Assembly: GCF_029051645.1 (NCBI RefSeq) | Contig: NZ_JAACFS010000037.1 | Location: 1-64,000, forward strand | Source: Bradyrhizobium sp. CSA112 | GTDB taxonomy: Bacteria > Pseudomonadota > Alphaproteobacteria > Rhizobiales > Xanthobacteraceae | Direction: 5' to 3' | Length of the DNA: 64,000 nt | In this document: one piece after another, positions 7,655 to 16,024 of the stretch | How positions within the stretch are numbered: the stretch's first letter is position 1 | Layout: each line of letters opens with the position of its first letter | The notes under the pieces: model-generated | Told to the model about the DNA's origin: nothing | What the model saw: only the letters and a program-made list of their open reading frames with translations | Database searches by the model: none | Program-made: the position numbers and the translations under genes

Positions 7655-9256
7655 ATGTTGTATTTCACGCGGTGGAAGGCGCTGGCGATCATTCTGACCG
7701 CGCTAATCGTCTGCCTGTTCGCGGTTCCGAACTTCTTTTCCCAGGAGCGGGTGAAGAACTGGCCGGTGTGGGCACAACGCCACATCGTGCTCGGCCTCGA
7801 TCTGCAGGGCGGCTCGTACCTGCTGCTCGAAGTCGATTCCAACTATGTGAAGAAGGAAAAGCTCGACCAGGTGCGCGACGAGATCCGCCGCGTGCTGCGT
7901 GATGCCAAGATCGGCTATACCGGCCTTGCCGTCCGCGGCGACGCCGCCGAAGTCCGCGTCAAGGAGAGTGACCAGCAAGCGGCCCTCGCCAAGCTGCGCG
8001 AGCTGTCGCAGCCGCTTGGCGGCCTGCTCGGCTCCTCAGGGCAGCGCAGCCTCGAAGTCTCCGATGCCGGCGGCGGCCTGTTCCGTCTCACCGTGCCGCA
8101 AGCCGCCATTACCGAACGCATCCGGCAAACGATTGAACAGTCGATCCAGATCGTCGAGCGCCGTATCAACGAATTGGGCACGGTCGAGCCCTTGATCCAG
8201 CGGCAAGGCACCGATCGCATCTTGGTCCAGGTGCCGGGATTGCAGGATCCAACCGACCTGAAGCGCATCCTTGGCCAGACCGCCAAGATGGAATTCCGCA
8301 TGGTCGATTCGTCGGTGTCGCCGGATCAGGCTCAGTCGGGGCGAGGGATTTCGGCGGATTCGGAAGTCTTGATGAGCGAGCAATCGCCCAAGGTGCCCTA
8401 CGTCATCAAGCGGCAGGTGCTGGTGTCGGGCGGCGATCTGACCGACGCGCAGCCGGGCTTCGACCAGCGCACAAACGAGCCGATCGTGAACTTCAAGTTC
8501 AACAGTTCGGGCTCGCGCAAATTCGCGCAGGCGACGTCGGAAAATGTCGGGCAACCCTTTGCTATCGTCCTCGACAACAAGGTGATATCCGCACCCGTGA
8601 TCCGCGAGCCGATCACCGGCGGCCAGGGCCAGATTTCCGGCAGCTTCACGGTGCAGGCGGCCAACGAACTCGCGCTGCTAATGCGTGCCGGCGCACTGCC
8701 GGCGCCGCTGACCGTGATCGAGGAGCGCACCGTCGGCCCCGGGCTTGGCCAGGACTCGATCGAAAAGGGCAAACTCGCGGCTTACGTCGGCTCGATCATG
8801 GTCATCGCGTTCATGCTGCTGACCTACCGGCTGTTCGGCGTGTTCGCCAACATCGCGGTTGCCATCAACGTCGCGATGATCTTTGGCATCCTGTCGCTGC
8901 TCAACGCCACGCTGACGCTGCCCGGTATCGCCGGCGTCGTGCTGACCGTTGGTATCGCGGTCGACTCCAACGTGCTGATCTATGAGCGCATCCGTGAGGA
9001 ACTGCGCGGCGGGCGCAATGCGATTTCGGCGATCGACGCCGGTTTCAGGCGAGCGCTGGCGACTATCTTGGACTCCAATATCACCACCTTCATTGCCGCA
9101 GCGGTGCTGTTCTACATCGGCACCGGCCCGGTTCGCGGCTTCGCCGTCACGCTCGGCATCGGTATCATCACCACGGTCTTCACAGCGTTTACGCTCACCA
9201 GCCTGATCGTCGCTGGCTGGGTGCGCTGGAAGCGGCCGAAGACCGTGCCGATCTAG
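7655..9256 (+). CDS. secD: Protein translocase subunit SecD
   Basis: RND-superfamily membrane protein that uses the proton gradient to complete Sec-dependent export. Its 533 residues are normal for an alphaproteobacterial SecD. TM1 lies at residues 7-27, followed by the signature HIVLGLDLQGGSYLLLEVD, the large periplasmic P1 region, and a C-terminal bundle of about five helices with the conserved GIAVDSNVLIYERIREEL. Ten bases separate it from secF, so the two are surely co-transcribed. Confidence 0.97.
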   Translation: MLYFTRWKALAIILTALIVCLFAVPNFFSQERVKNWPVWAQRHIVLGLDLQGGSYLLLEVDSNYVKKEKLDQVRDEIRRVLRDAKIGYTGLAVRGDAAEVRVKESDQQAALAKLRELSQPLGGLLGSSGQRSLEVSDAGGGLFRLTVPQAAITERIRQTIEQSIQIVERRINELGTVEPLIQRQGTDRILVQVPGLQDPTDLKRILGQTAKMEFRMVDSSVSPDQAQSGRGISADSEVLMSEQSPKVPYVIKRQVLVSGGDLTDAQPGFDQRTNEPIVNFKFNSSGSRKFAQATSENVGQPFAIVLDNKVISAPVIREPITGGQGQISGSFTVQAANELALLMRAGALPAPLTVIEERTVGPGLGQDSIEKGKLAAYVGSIMVIAFMLLTYRLFGVFANIAVAINVAMIFGILSLLNATLTLPGIAGVVLTVGIAVDSNVLIYERIREELRGGRNAISAIDAGFRRALATILDSNITTFIAAAVLFYIGTGPVRGFAVTLGIGIITTVFTAFTLTSLIVAGWVRWKRPKTVPI

Positions 9257-9266
9257 GGACCCCACT

Positions 9267-10268
9267 GTGACTCAATCTATTCTCATTGCGCTGGGCGTTC
9301 TGATCGTCGTGCTGACCGTGGTCGCCGTGTTCGATCTGTTGCCGCCGCTGCGCATCGTCCCTGACGTCACGCATTTCGATTTCACGCGCTTTCGTCGCAT
9401 CAGCTTCCCGATCTCCGCGGCTCTTTCGATCCTCGCGATCGTGCTGTTTTTCACCCACGGGCTGAATTTCGGCATCGACTTCAGGGGCGGTACGCTGCTG
9501 GAAGTGCAGGACAAGTCCGGCCCCGCCGACATCGGCGCGATGCGCACGAAACTGAGCACGCTCGGGCTCGGCGATATTCAGCTACAGCAATTCGGCGGTC
9601 CGGCCGACGTGCTGATTCGGGTAGCCGAGCAACCCGGCGGCGACGCCGCGCAGCAGGCTGCGGTGCAGAAAGTCCGCGGCGCGCTCGGCGATTCCGTTGA
9701 ATATCGCCGCGTCGAAGTGGTGGGACCGCGCGTTTCCGGCGAATTGCTGGCTTACGGCATGCTCGGCATGATGCTCGCGATTTTCTCAATCCTGATCTAT
9801 CTCTGGTTCCGGTTCGAATGGCAGTTCGCGCTCGGCGCCATGATCGCCAACGTCCACGACATCGTGCTGACGATCGGCTTCATGTCGATCTCGCAGGTCG
9901 ATTTCGACCTCACGAGTATTGCCGCGTTATTGACGATTCTGGGTTACTCCCTGAACGATACGGTCGTGATCTACGATCGCATCCGGGAAATGCTGCGGCG
10001 TTACAAGAAAATGCCGATGCCGCAACTGCTGAACGAATCCATCAATTCGACACTGTCGCGCTCGATCATCACCCACGTCACGGTGACGCTGGCGTTGCTG
10101 GCGCTGTTGTTGTTCGGCGGTCACGCGATCCACAGCTTTACGGCGGTCATGGTGTTCGGCGCGCTGCTGGTTGGCACCTACACTTCGATCTTCATCGCTG
10201 CGCCGATCCTGATCTATCTTGGCGTCGGTGAGCACCGCGACGCGCCGGATACGCCTGCGAAGAAGTAA
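9267..10268 (+). CDS. secF: Protein translocase subunit SecF
   Basis: Partner of SecD in the export motor, 333 residues. It begins with GTG, with two N-terminal hydrophobic segments before the family signature GLNFGIDFRGGTLLEVQ near residues 68-84, and carries the intramembrane charged motif LTILGYSLNDTVVIYDRIRE near residues 222-241. The extra N-terminal helix relative to E. coli SecF is visible as ILIALGVLIVVLTVVAVFDL. The following gene starts 2 bp after its stop, so the transcript extends at least to the Mth938-like gene. Confidence 0.97.
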   Translation: MTQSILIALGVLIVVLTVVAVFDLLPPLRIVPDVTHFDFTRFRRISFPISAALSILAIVLFFTHGLNFGIDFRGGTLLEVQDKSGPADIGAMRTKLSTLGLGDIQLQQFGGPADVLIRVAEQPGGDAAQQAAVQKVRGALGDSVEYRRVEVVGPRVSGELLAYGMLGMMLAIFSILIYLWFRFEWQFALGAMIANVHDIVLTIGFMSISQVDFDLTSIAALLTILGYSLNDTVVIYDRIREMLRRYKKMPMPQLLNESINSTLSRSIITHVTVTLALLALLLFGGHAIHSFTAVMVFGALLVGTYTSIFIAAPILIYLGVGEHRDAPDTPAKK

Positions 10269-10270
10269 TT

Positions 10271-10654
10271 ATGGCAACATCCTCGGACGTCCCGCATCTT
10301 CCGAGGTCGGCGCCGATCGAAGCCTACGGCAAGGGCGGCTTCGCCTTCGCCGACATGTCGCATCGCGGCTCGCTGCTCTGCCTGCCGGACGGTATTTGGG
10401 CCTGGCCGGTGACGAAACCTGCCGAGATCGACGAGTATTCGCTGACGCGCGTGTTCAAGGCCGCCAACTCCATCGATACGCTGATCGTCGGCACCGGCAC
10501 TGAAGTCTGGGTGCCGCCGCGGGGCCTTCGGGAAGCATTGCGCGCCGTGCGCGTGGTACTCGATGCGATGCAGACGGGACCTGCGATCCGCACCTACAAC
10601 ATCATGCTGGGCGAGCGCCGGCGGGTCGCGGCGGCGTTGATCGCGGTGCCATGA
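10271..10654 (+). CDS. Mth938/NDUFAF3-like domain protein
   Basis: A 127-residue soluble protein of the Mth938 (DUF498) family, the bacterial relatives of human NDUFAF3, a complex I assembly factor. Visible blocks are IEAYGKGGFAFADMSHRGSL, the IDTLIVGTGTEVWVPP strand-turn core, and the C-terminal TGPAIRTYNIMLGERRRVAA. It starts 2 bp after secF and overlaps the next gene by 4 bp (ATGA), implying translational coupling. The secDF association is typical of these genes in Alphaproteobacteria. A role in respiratory complex I biogenesis is inferred from the mitochondrial homologue. Confidence 0.88.
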   Translation: MATSSDVPHLPRSAPIEAYGKGGFAFADMSHRGSLLCLPDGIWAWPVTKPAEIDEYSLTRVFKAANSIDTLIVGTGTEVWVPPRGLREALRAVRVVLDAMQTGPAIRTYNIMLGERRRVAAALIAVP

Positions 10655-11514
10655 GCGGGGCGGCGACGTCAAAAGATTCCGCCGCGTTCTGCGCCGATCT
10701 GGTGCGCACGCACGACTTCGCCCGCTACGCATCGACGCTGTTTCTGCCGGCGGCTCAGCGGCGCGCGCTGCTGGCGGTCTATGCCTTCAACGTTGAGGTA
10801 ACGCGCGTGCGCGAGCAGGTCAGCCAGCCTCTGCCGGGCGAAATGCGGCTGCAATGGTGGACTGACATGCTCGAAGGCGCCGGCCATGGCGGCGTCGAGG
10901 GCAATCCTGTCGCGGCCGAGCTGTTGCAAGCCATCGGCGAATTCCGCCTGCCGGTCGAGCCGCTGTCGCGGCTGATCGAGGAGCATCAGTTCGATCTCTA
11001 TAATGATCCGATGCCGTCGATGGCGGCGCTGGAAGGCTATGTCACCGACACCTCCGCGGCGCTGTTCTCGTTCGGCGCACGGATCGCGGCACAGCCGTCG
11101 GCCGTGATCGACCATCTCGCGCGTCATGCCGGGCTGGCCCAGGGCATGGCGCAGGTGATCGCAACTCTGCCGTTCGATGCCGCGCGGCGTCAGCTATTCC
11201 TGCCGCTGCAATTGCTGCAGCAACACGGCAGCGGGATGGAAGAGGTCTTTTCCGGCAAGCAGACGCCGCAGGCGCGTGCCGCGATCGATCAGTTGGTCGG
11301 GGACGCCCGAAAGCATCTCGGTACAGCCTTTGAGCTGCTCATGCACGTGCCGCGGCCTGTGCGGCCGGTGTTCCTGCCGCTGACGCTGGTCCGCCGCGAT
11401 CTCAAGCGTATGTCGCGTGCTGACGCCGATCCGTTCGTGCCGCAGGTGCCGTCGCGTTTGCGGATTTTGTGGACGCTGTGGCGCGCCTCGCGATCCCGGG
11501 AGTTTGGTGGGTAG
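10651..11514 (+). CDS. Squalene/phytoene synthase-fold protein, NDUFAF6-like
   Basis: A 287-residue all-helical protein of the squalene/phytoene synthase family. The two Asp-rich motifs that bind diphosphate-magnesium in true synthases are degraded: the first is YAFNVEVTRV (44-53) and the second EEHQFDLYNDPM (110-121). The helix following it, LEGYVTDTSAALFS, resembles the mitochondrial complex I assembly factor NDUFAF6 more than CrtB. It is translationally coupled to the NDUFAF3-like gene. I therefore favour a non-enzymatic complex I assembly role over carotenoid or hopanoid synthesis; no other terpenoid genes are nearby. Confidence 0.82.
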   Translation: MSGAATSKDSAAFCADLVRTHDFARYASTLFLPAAQRRALLAVYAFNVEVTRVREQVSQPLPGEMRLQWWTDMLEGAGHGGVEGNPVAAELLQAIGEFRLPVEPLSRLIEEHQFDLYNDPMPSMAALEGYVTDTSAALFSFGARIAAQPSAVIDHLARHAGLAQGMAQVIATLPFDAARRQLFLPLQLLQQHGSGMEEVFSGKQTPQARAAIDQLVGDARKHLGTAFELLMHVPRPVRPVFLPLTLVRRDLKRMSRADADPFVPQVPSRLRILWTLWRASRSREFGG

Positions 11515-11533
11515 GGTCGCTGCAGCTAACACC

Positions 11534-11634
11534 GTCATACCCCGCGAAAGCGGGGTATCCAGTACGCCGCGGCTTATCGGTTCAATCACTGACGTCTCTG
11601 GAATACTGGATCACCCGCCTTCGCGGGTGACGAC
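11534..11634. repeat. Type A dispersed palindromic repeat
   Basis: Near-identical in layout to 61-162: left palindrome CCCCGCGAAAGCGGGG, middle ATCCAGTACGCCGCGGC and TCTGGAATACTGGATCA, right palindrome CCCGCCTTCGCGGG. It occupies the gap between the convergent NDUFAF6-like and kinase-like genes. Confidence 0.85.
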
Positions 11635-11642
11635 AGCAAACG

Positions 11643-12746
11643 TCAAGTTGACGGCCTATCCAGATCAGCCGACTCGAAATTGAACCGGTCCCGCAAGTTC
11701 TTGCGGCTCTCCAGAATGTCCTTCAGGAACGCGCGGTCGACCTCGTTCGTGATCAGCGGCTCGATCAGGTCGAGCTGGTTCATCGCAACGAGCTGCAATA
11801 TCTCCGTGCGCGGCTTACCGGCGGCGTCGCGCGGCAAGCCGTGCACCACCTGGATATGCTCTGGCGGCCTGACGCCCTTGGCTGTCGCGAGTTCACTGCG
11901 CAGCTGCTTCTCCAGTGCGACCTTGTCGGCCTCGACGAAGGCATACAACCCGACGCCGGTACGCCGGTCGGCGAAAGCCACGATCGCGGTGTCGCGCACG
12001 TCCGGGTTCTTCCTGATCAGGTCGATCAGCACAGGCGCGTCGTTGACCAGCCGCCTGCCGCCGCCTTCGCGGTCGGTGAAATTGAATAGCCCGCGCGTGA
12101 TGGCCTGGTAGATCTTCTTGCCGGTCTTGAGCCAGATGCTGGCGACAAAGGATTTGCGCGCCAGGATCTTGCGTTCCATCGGCGTCAGCGCCGACGGCGC
12201 ATAGCTGCGCTTGTGCTTCAGCAGGTGCCGCAGATCCTCGTAGGCCGCGATCCGGAACAGTCGGCTTCTTGTCTTGAAGCAGGCAGCCAGTTGAAAATCG
12301 GTCACATAGGCCCGGCCGTTGCTGCCGCGGAGCCAGTTCTGCTCCTTGGCGAGATCGTTGTGGCAGATGCCGGCGCGGTGCAGCCTGCGCAAGGCGAGTT
12401 TGGCGGATCGGAAATAGGCGAGGTCGCCATGGGGTTTTGCCAGATGCAGCGCGACACCATCGATGAAGCCGCGCACCAGCGCTCTTCGGCCGGCCCAGAG
12501 CAGCTTCGGGCCGACGTCAAGATCGCGCGCCAGCGCCAGCGCGCGGCGCTCGCGGGCGAACAGATGGCGGGCGAGCGGATAGGACCACAGCGGCACCTGA
12601 TCGAGCCGGCGCAGCACGGCATCGATCTCGCCGGCATCATCGCGGAAACGGCCGCGCTCGACGGTCGAGAACACGTCGCGCTTCAGCAGCACTCCTTCGG
12701 TCCATCGCGCCGACAGGGTGGCGTTGTCGTCTTTCGGCAAGCCCAT
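11643..12746 (-). CDS. Kinase-like protein fused to an AMP-binding enzyme C-terminal domain
   Basis: A 367-residue protein with two recognisable parts. The N-terminal 230 residues look like a small RIO/lipopolysaccharide-kinase-type phosphotransferase, with catalytic loop CHNDLAKEQNW near residue 129 and metal motif VTDFQLA near residue 149 (DFQ in place of DFG). A glycine-rich loop is not obvious. The C-terminal segment EHIQVVHGLPRDAAGKPRTE (about 297-316) resembles the hinge/lysine region of adenylate-forming enzymes' C-terminal lid domain, without the large N-terminal adenylation domain. ATG 12746 is chosen because the upstream frame lies inside trmFO. It begins just 5' of the trmFO stop, so the genes are probably coupled. 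Substrate unknown. Confidence 0.72.
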   Translation of the reverse strand: MGLPKDDNATLSARWTEGVLLKRDVFSTVERGRFRDDAGEIDAVLRRLDQVPLWSYPLARHLFARERRALALARDLDVGPKLLWAGRRALVRGFIDGVALHLAKPHGDLAYFRSAKLALRRLHRAGICHNDLAKEQNWLRGSNGRAYVTDFQLAACFKTRSRLFRIAAYEDLRHLLKHKRSYAPSALTPMERKILARKSFVASIWLKTGKKIYQAITRGLFNFTDREGGGRRLVNDAPVLIDLIRKNPDVRDTAIVAFADRRTGVGLYAFVEADKVALEKQLRSELATAKGVRPPEHIQVVHGLPRDAAGKPRTEILQLVAMNQLDLIEPLITNEVDRAFLKDILESRKNLRDRFNFESADLDRPST

Positions 12747-12750
12747 GGGA

Positions 12751-14184
12751 TTACGCCGCCGCCGCAACGCGCAGATGATCGGCGATCCAGCGATCGAGAT
12801 CGGTAAGCGCACGGGCGCTAAGCGCCTGCTTCTTGGCAACCGTCTTCTCGTTGCCGCGCAGCCGCGTGCCGTCGGGTTTTTTGCTCGGCACACTCGCAAG
12901 CGGAGGAAACAGTCCGAAATTGACGTTCATCGGCTGGAACGAGCGCGTTCCCGCCTCTGACGTCTCGATGTGGCCCCCGGTGATATGCCCAAGCAGCGAT
13001 CCCAATGCCGTGGTCGCAGGCGGCGGTTCGAGCGATTGCGCCCGAGCGTTCGCCGCAGCGTAAAGGCCTGCGATCAGGCCGATGCTGGCGGATTCCACAT
13101 AGCCCTCGCATCCGGTCATCTGCCCGGCAAAGCGCAGCCGCGGCTGCGCGCGCAGACGCAACTGCCCGTCCAGCAGCTTTGGCGAGTTCAGGAAGGTGTT
13201 GCGGTGCAGGCCGCCGAGCCGGGCGAATTCGGCGTTCTCGAGCCCTGGAATGGTGCGGAATACGCGCTGCTGCGCGCCGTAATTCAGCTTGGTCTGAAAG
13301 CCGACGATGTTGTAGAGCGTGCCGAGCTTGTTGTCCTGCCGCAGTTGCACGATGGCGTAAGGTTTGACCGTGGGGTTGTGCGGATTGGTCAGCCCGACCG
13401 GCTTCATCGGTCCGTGTCGCAGCGTCTCGTGGCCGCGCTCGGCCATCACCTCGACCGGCAGGCAGCCGTCGAAATAGGGCGTGTTAGTCTCCCAGTCCTT
13501 GAAATCCACCTTGTCGCCGGCCAGCAGCGCCGCGACGAAGGCGTCATACTGCTCCTTCGTCATCGGGCAGTTGATGTAATCAGCGCCGGTGCCGCCGGGC
13601 CCGACCTTGTCGTAGCGCGACTGAAACCACGCCACCGACATATCGATGGAATCCTTGTGCACGATCGGCGCGATTGCATCGAAGAACGCCAGCGCGTTCT
13701 CGTCGGTGAGTTCGCGGATAGCGTCCGCCAGCGGCGCTGAGGTGAGGGGGCCGGTCGCGACGATCACGTTGCCCCATTCGGTGGGCGGCAGACTGGCGAT
13801 TTCAGCGCGATCGATCTCGATCAGGGGATTGTCGTGCAGCGCCTTGGTGACCGCTGCAGAAAACCCGTCGCGGTCGACCGCCAGCGCCCCGCCCGCGGGC
13901 ACCTGGTTGGCGTCGGCGGAGCGCATGATCAGCGAGCCCAACCTGCGCATCTCGGCGTGCAGCAGGCCTACGGCGTTGTTGGCGGCGTCGTCCGAGCGAA
14001 ACGAGTTGGAGCAGACGAGCTCGGCCAGACCTTCGGTGCGGTGCGCCTCGGTCATCCGCAACGGGCGCATCTCGTGCAGGACGACGCGAACGCCCGCATT
14101 GGCGACCTGCCAGGCAGCTTCCGAGCCGGCAAGGCCGCCGCCAATCACATGGACGGTGTCAGTTTGGGGGGTAGAGGAAATCAT
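12751..14184 (-). CDS. trmFO: Folate-dependent tRNA (uracil-5-)-methyltransferase TrmFO
   Basis: FAD/folate enzyme that makes m5U54 in the T-loop of tRNA using methylenetetrahydrofolate. From ATG 14184 the protein has 477 residues. The dinucleotide-binding motif VHVIGGGLAGSEAAW is at the N-terminus, followed by the conserved EGLAELVCSNSFRSDDA block and the C-terminal GQMTGCEGYVESASIGLIAG. A further 12 in-frame residues (start 14220) are open but look non-conserved. Its 3' end abuts the kinase-like/AMP-C gene. Confidence 0.95.
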   Translation of the reverse strand: MISSTPQTDTVHVIGGGLAGSEAAWQVANAGVRVVLHEMRPLRMTEAHRTEGLAELVCSNSFRSDDAANNAVGLLHAEMRRLGSLIMRSADANQVPAGGALAVDRDGFSAAVTKALHDNPLIEIDRAEIASLPPTEWGNVIVATGPLTSAPLADAIRELTDENALAFFDAIAPIVHKDSIDMSVAWFQSRYDKVGPGGTGADYINCPMTKEQYDAFVAALLAGDKVDFKDWETNTPYFDGCLPVEVMAERGHETLRHGPMKPVGLTNPHNPTVKPYAIVQLRQDNKLGTLYNIVGFQTKLNYGAQQRVFRTIPGLENAEFARLGGLHRNTFLNSPKLLDGQLRLRAQPRLRFAGQMTGCEGYVESASIGLIAGLYAAANARAQSLEPPPATTALGSLLGHITGGHIETSEAGTRSFQPMNVNFGLFPPLASVPSKKPDGTRLRGNEKTVAKKQALSARALTDLDRWIADHLRVAAAA

Positions 14185-14298
14185 GCGCGCAGGGTTAGCG
14201 CGTTTTCGCGCCAAGCGCACCTACCATAGCGTTTTCGAGCGAAGTGGGATGCCGGTTCGCGTGAAGAAAACGCGTCAAACTAAAGGCTAGAAACGACA

Positions 14299-14318
14299 AC
14301 GCCCGCAGCAGGGCGGGC
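14299..14318 (-). terminator. Hairpin downstream of the DUF1127 gene
   Basis: GCCCGC / GGGCGGGC inverted repeat with a short loop, about 35 bp past the DUF1127 stop in the minus-strand direction, followed there by a moderately U-rich stretch (GTTGTCGTTT). It is a plausible intrinsic terminator, with an imperfect tail. Confidence 0.45.
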
Positions 14319-14351
14319 GCTATCCGTTCATCAGGCGCGGCTGAACGAAGA

Positions 14352-14504
14352 TCAGCCGTTGTGGGTTCCCGCTGCAACGCGCGGAATGTCCGAACGATCA
14401 AGGCCAATATCGGCCAGTTCGCGATCGCTGAGCTGGGACAGTTCGCTGACATTGCGCTGATAATCCCGGAACGCCTGGATCATGCGGATGAGCGAGAGCA
14501 ACAT
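14352..14504 (-). CDS. DUF1127 small protein
   Basis: A 50-residue protein: MLLSLIRMIQAFRDYQRNV followed by the DUF1127 core LSQLSDRELADIGLDRSDIP. A strong ribosome site (AAGGAGAC) lies directly before ATG 14504, so the longer 93-residue frame is rejected. DUF1127 proteins are abundant, stress-responsive Arg-rich peptides of Alphaproteobacteria and have been tied to RNA-based regulation in Agrobacterium. The present copy is unlinked to other known partners and has its own hairpin downstream. Confidence 0.88.
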   Translation of the reverse strand: MLLSLIRMIQAFRDYQRNVSELSQLSDRELADIGLDRSDIPRVAAGTHNG

Positions 14505-14999
14505 GGTAGTCTCCTTGCAGTTACGGTTCAGCCCTTGGAGGAATGGCCTCACCGTTGAAATGAATATAGCTTGGATTTTTGCAGTGCGGAACTTCTTATG
14601 TTGCGATGCAGCTAATCCTAGAACGCATGGCAACGGTAAGGACCGCTTAACTTTTCAGTATGGCTGAAGGATCGGTCGGCTCGTACGCCCGGCAGGTGTC
14701 TCGCCCATTGAATATAATACCGTAAATTTAGGGACTTACCGTCATTTCCAAATTAACCGCCCCCGTCGCCAAATAGCGATCGGGAGGGCTCGAGTGCGAG
14801 CCCGCGAGCGCGTGCAGCGCACAAAAATATCCTTCAAAGCGAGCTCTTTGGAATCTTCTTATGCGAATCGCACGTGGCGCATTGATTATGAATGAACATT
14901 TATTCATTCTTACGAGTGACGATACGCTCGCACGAAGCTATCCATAGGCGCAGACCTGAGGGATGATGACCGCTGTGCCGGCCCTGAGTGGTTGCTGGT
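14505..14999. other. 495-bp gene-free interval with a GAATGAA/TTCATTC inverted repeat
   Basis: No supportable gene on either strand. It holds the DUF1127 promoter region on the minus strand and AT-rich sequence unusual for this genome around 14700-14760. A perfect 7-bp inverted repeat GAATGAA-N6-TTCATTC lies at 14890-14909 and could be an operator or a weak hairpin downstream of the transglycosylase gene. Confidence 0.5.
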
Positions 15000-15815
15000 C
15001 TAAGGCGCCCGCGAAAGCTGCGTCGCGAAATGGGCGATGGTCCTGGCATAGACCTCGCTCTTGTTCCATTCTTTGATCGCTGCAAAATTAGCGCTGCCGG
15101 GCTCCCAGTCCTTGCCGCGCTGCCAGCCGTGGCCGGCAAGGAAGTTGGCGGTCGAGGCCAGCACATCCGGGGGGCTGCGCAAGAGATCGCGGCGGCCGTT
15201 GCCGTCGAAATCGACCGCGAACTTGACGTAGGACGATGGCATGAACTGGGTTTGACCGATTTCGCCAGCCCATGCGCCGCGCAAATCCTGTGCCGCGATG
15301 TCGCCGCGCTCGACGATGCGCAGCGCGTCCATCAACTCGGCCTTGAACATATCGGCGCGGCGGCAATCATAGGCCAGCGTTGCCAGCGAGCGCAGCGTCG
15401 CGAATTTTCCGATGTTGACGCCGAAATCGGTTTCCAGGCCCCAGATTGCCACCAGCACTTCGCCAGGTACGCCATAGGCCTGTTCGATGCGCCCGAGCAC
15501 GGAGCCGTATTGCTTGAGCATGTTGGAGCCGCGCGTGAGCCGGGGCGGAATCATGCGGCCGGAGAATTCCTCAAAACTCTGGCTGAAGACCTTTTGCGAT
15601 TGGTCGCGGGCCAGCACGCTCTTGTCGAGCGTGACGCCGGTCAAGCCAGCCTGAATGGCGGACGTCGATATTCCTTTGGAGGCCGCTTCCTTCTTGAAGT
15701 CCTCCAGCCATGCTTCGAACGGGCCCGCGCCGCAAGGTGCGGCGAGGGCGGGCGCCGCAGAAGTCAGCAACAGAGCGCCCAGGGTCAGAGCGCGCAGAGA
15801 GGGGCGAGAGATCAT
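15000..15815 (-). CDS. MltB-type lytic murein transglycosylase
   Basis: Exported enzyme that cleaves peptidoglycan glycan strands with anhydromuramoyl formation. About 271 residues from ATG 15815, which has a GGAG ribosome site; a GTG at 15827 is the alternative. The signal peptide is ALTLGALLLTSAAPALA, and no lipobox Cys follows, so it is probably periplasmic. The SLT_2 domain is clear: EQAYGVPGEVLVAIWGLETDFG holds the catalytic Glu, followed by WAGEIGQTQFMPSSY and DFDGNGRRDLLRSPPDVLAS. It lacks a C-terminal peptidoglycan-binding domain. Confidence 0.92.
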   Translation of the reverse strand: MISRPSLRALTLGALLLTSAAPALAAPCGAGPFEAWLEDFKKEAASKGISTSAIQAGLTGVTLDKSVLARDQSQKVFSQSFEEFSGRMIPPRLTRGSNMLKQYGSVLGRIEQAYGVPGEVLVAIWGLETDFGVNIGKFATLRSLATLAYDCRRADMFKAELMDALRIVERGDIAAQDLRGAWAGEIGQTQFMPSSYVKFAVDFDGNGRRDLLRSPPDVLASTANFLAGHGWQRGKDWEPGSANFAAIKEWNKSEVYARTIAHFATQLSRAP

Positions 15816-16024
15816 CGTGCCGTTCACTCCACGATCGATGCGTCATCAACGTTAGTGTCAACGTCATGCCGAATGTTCGAAGCAAGATCGGCCAAAACAA
15901 GGCTTATGTGGCTACCGTGACCGACTTTTCGTTGAAGATGCTCAATTCATCGTTAGTGAGCGGTGAACAGCCCCGCCGCCGGTCGGGTCGACCGGCGGCG
16001 TGATCGACCGGCTTCCGTGCAGGC

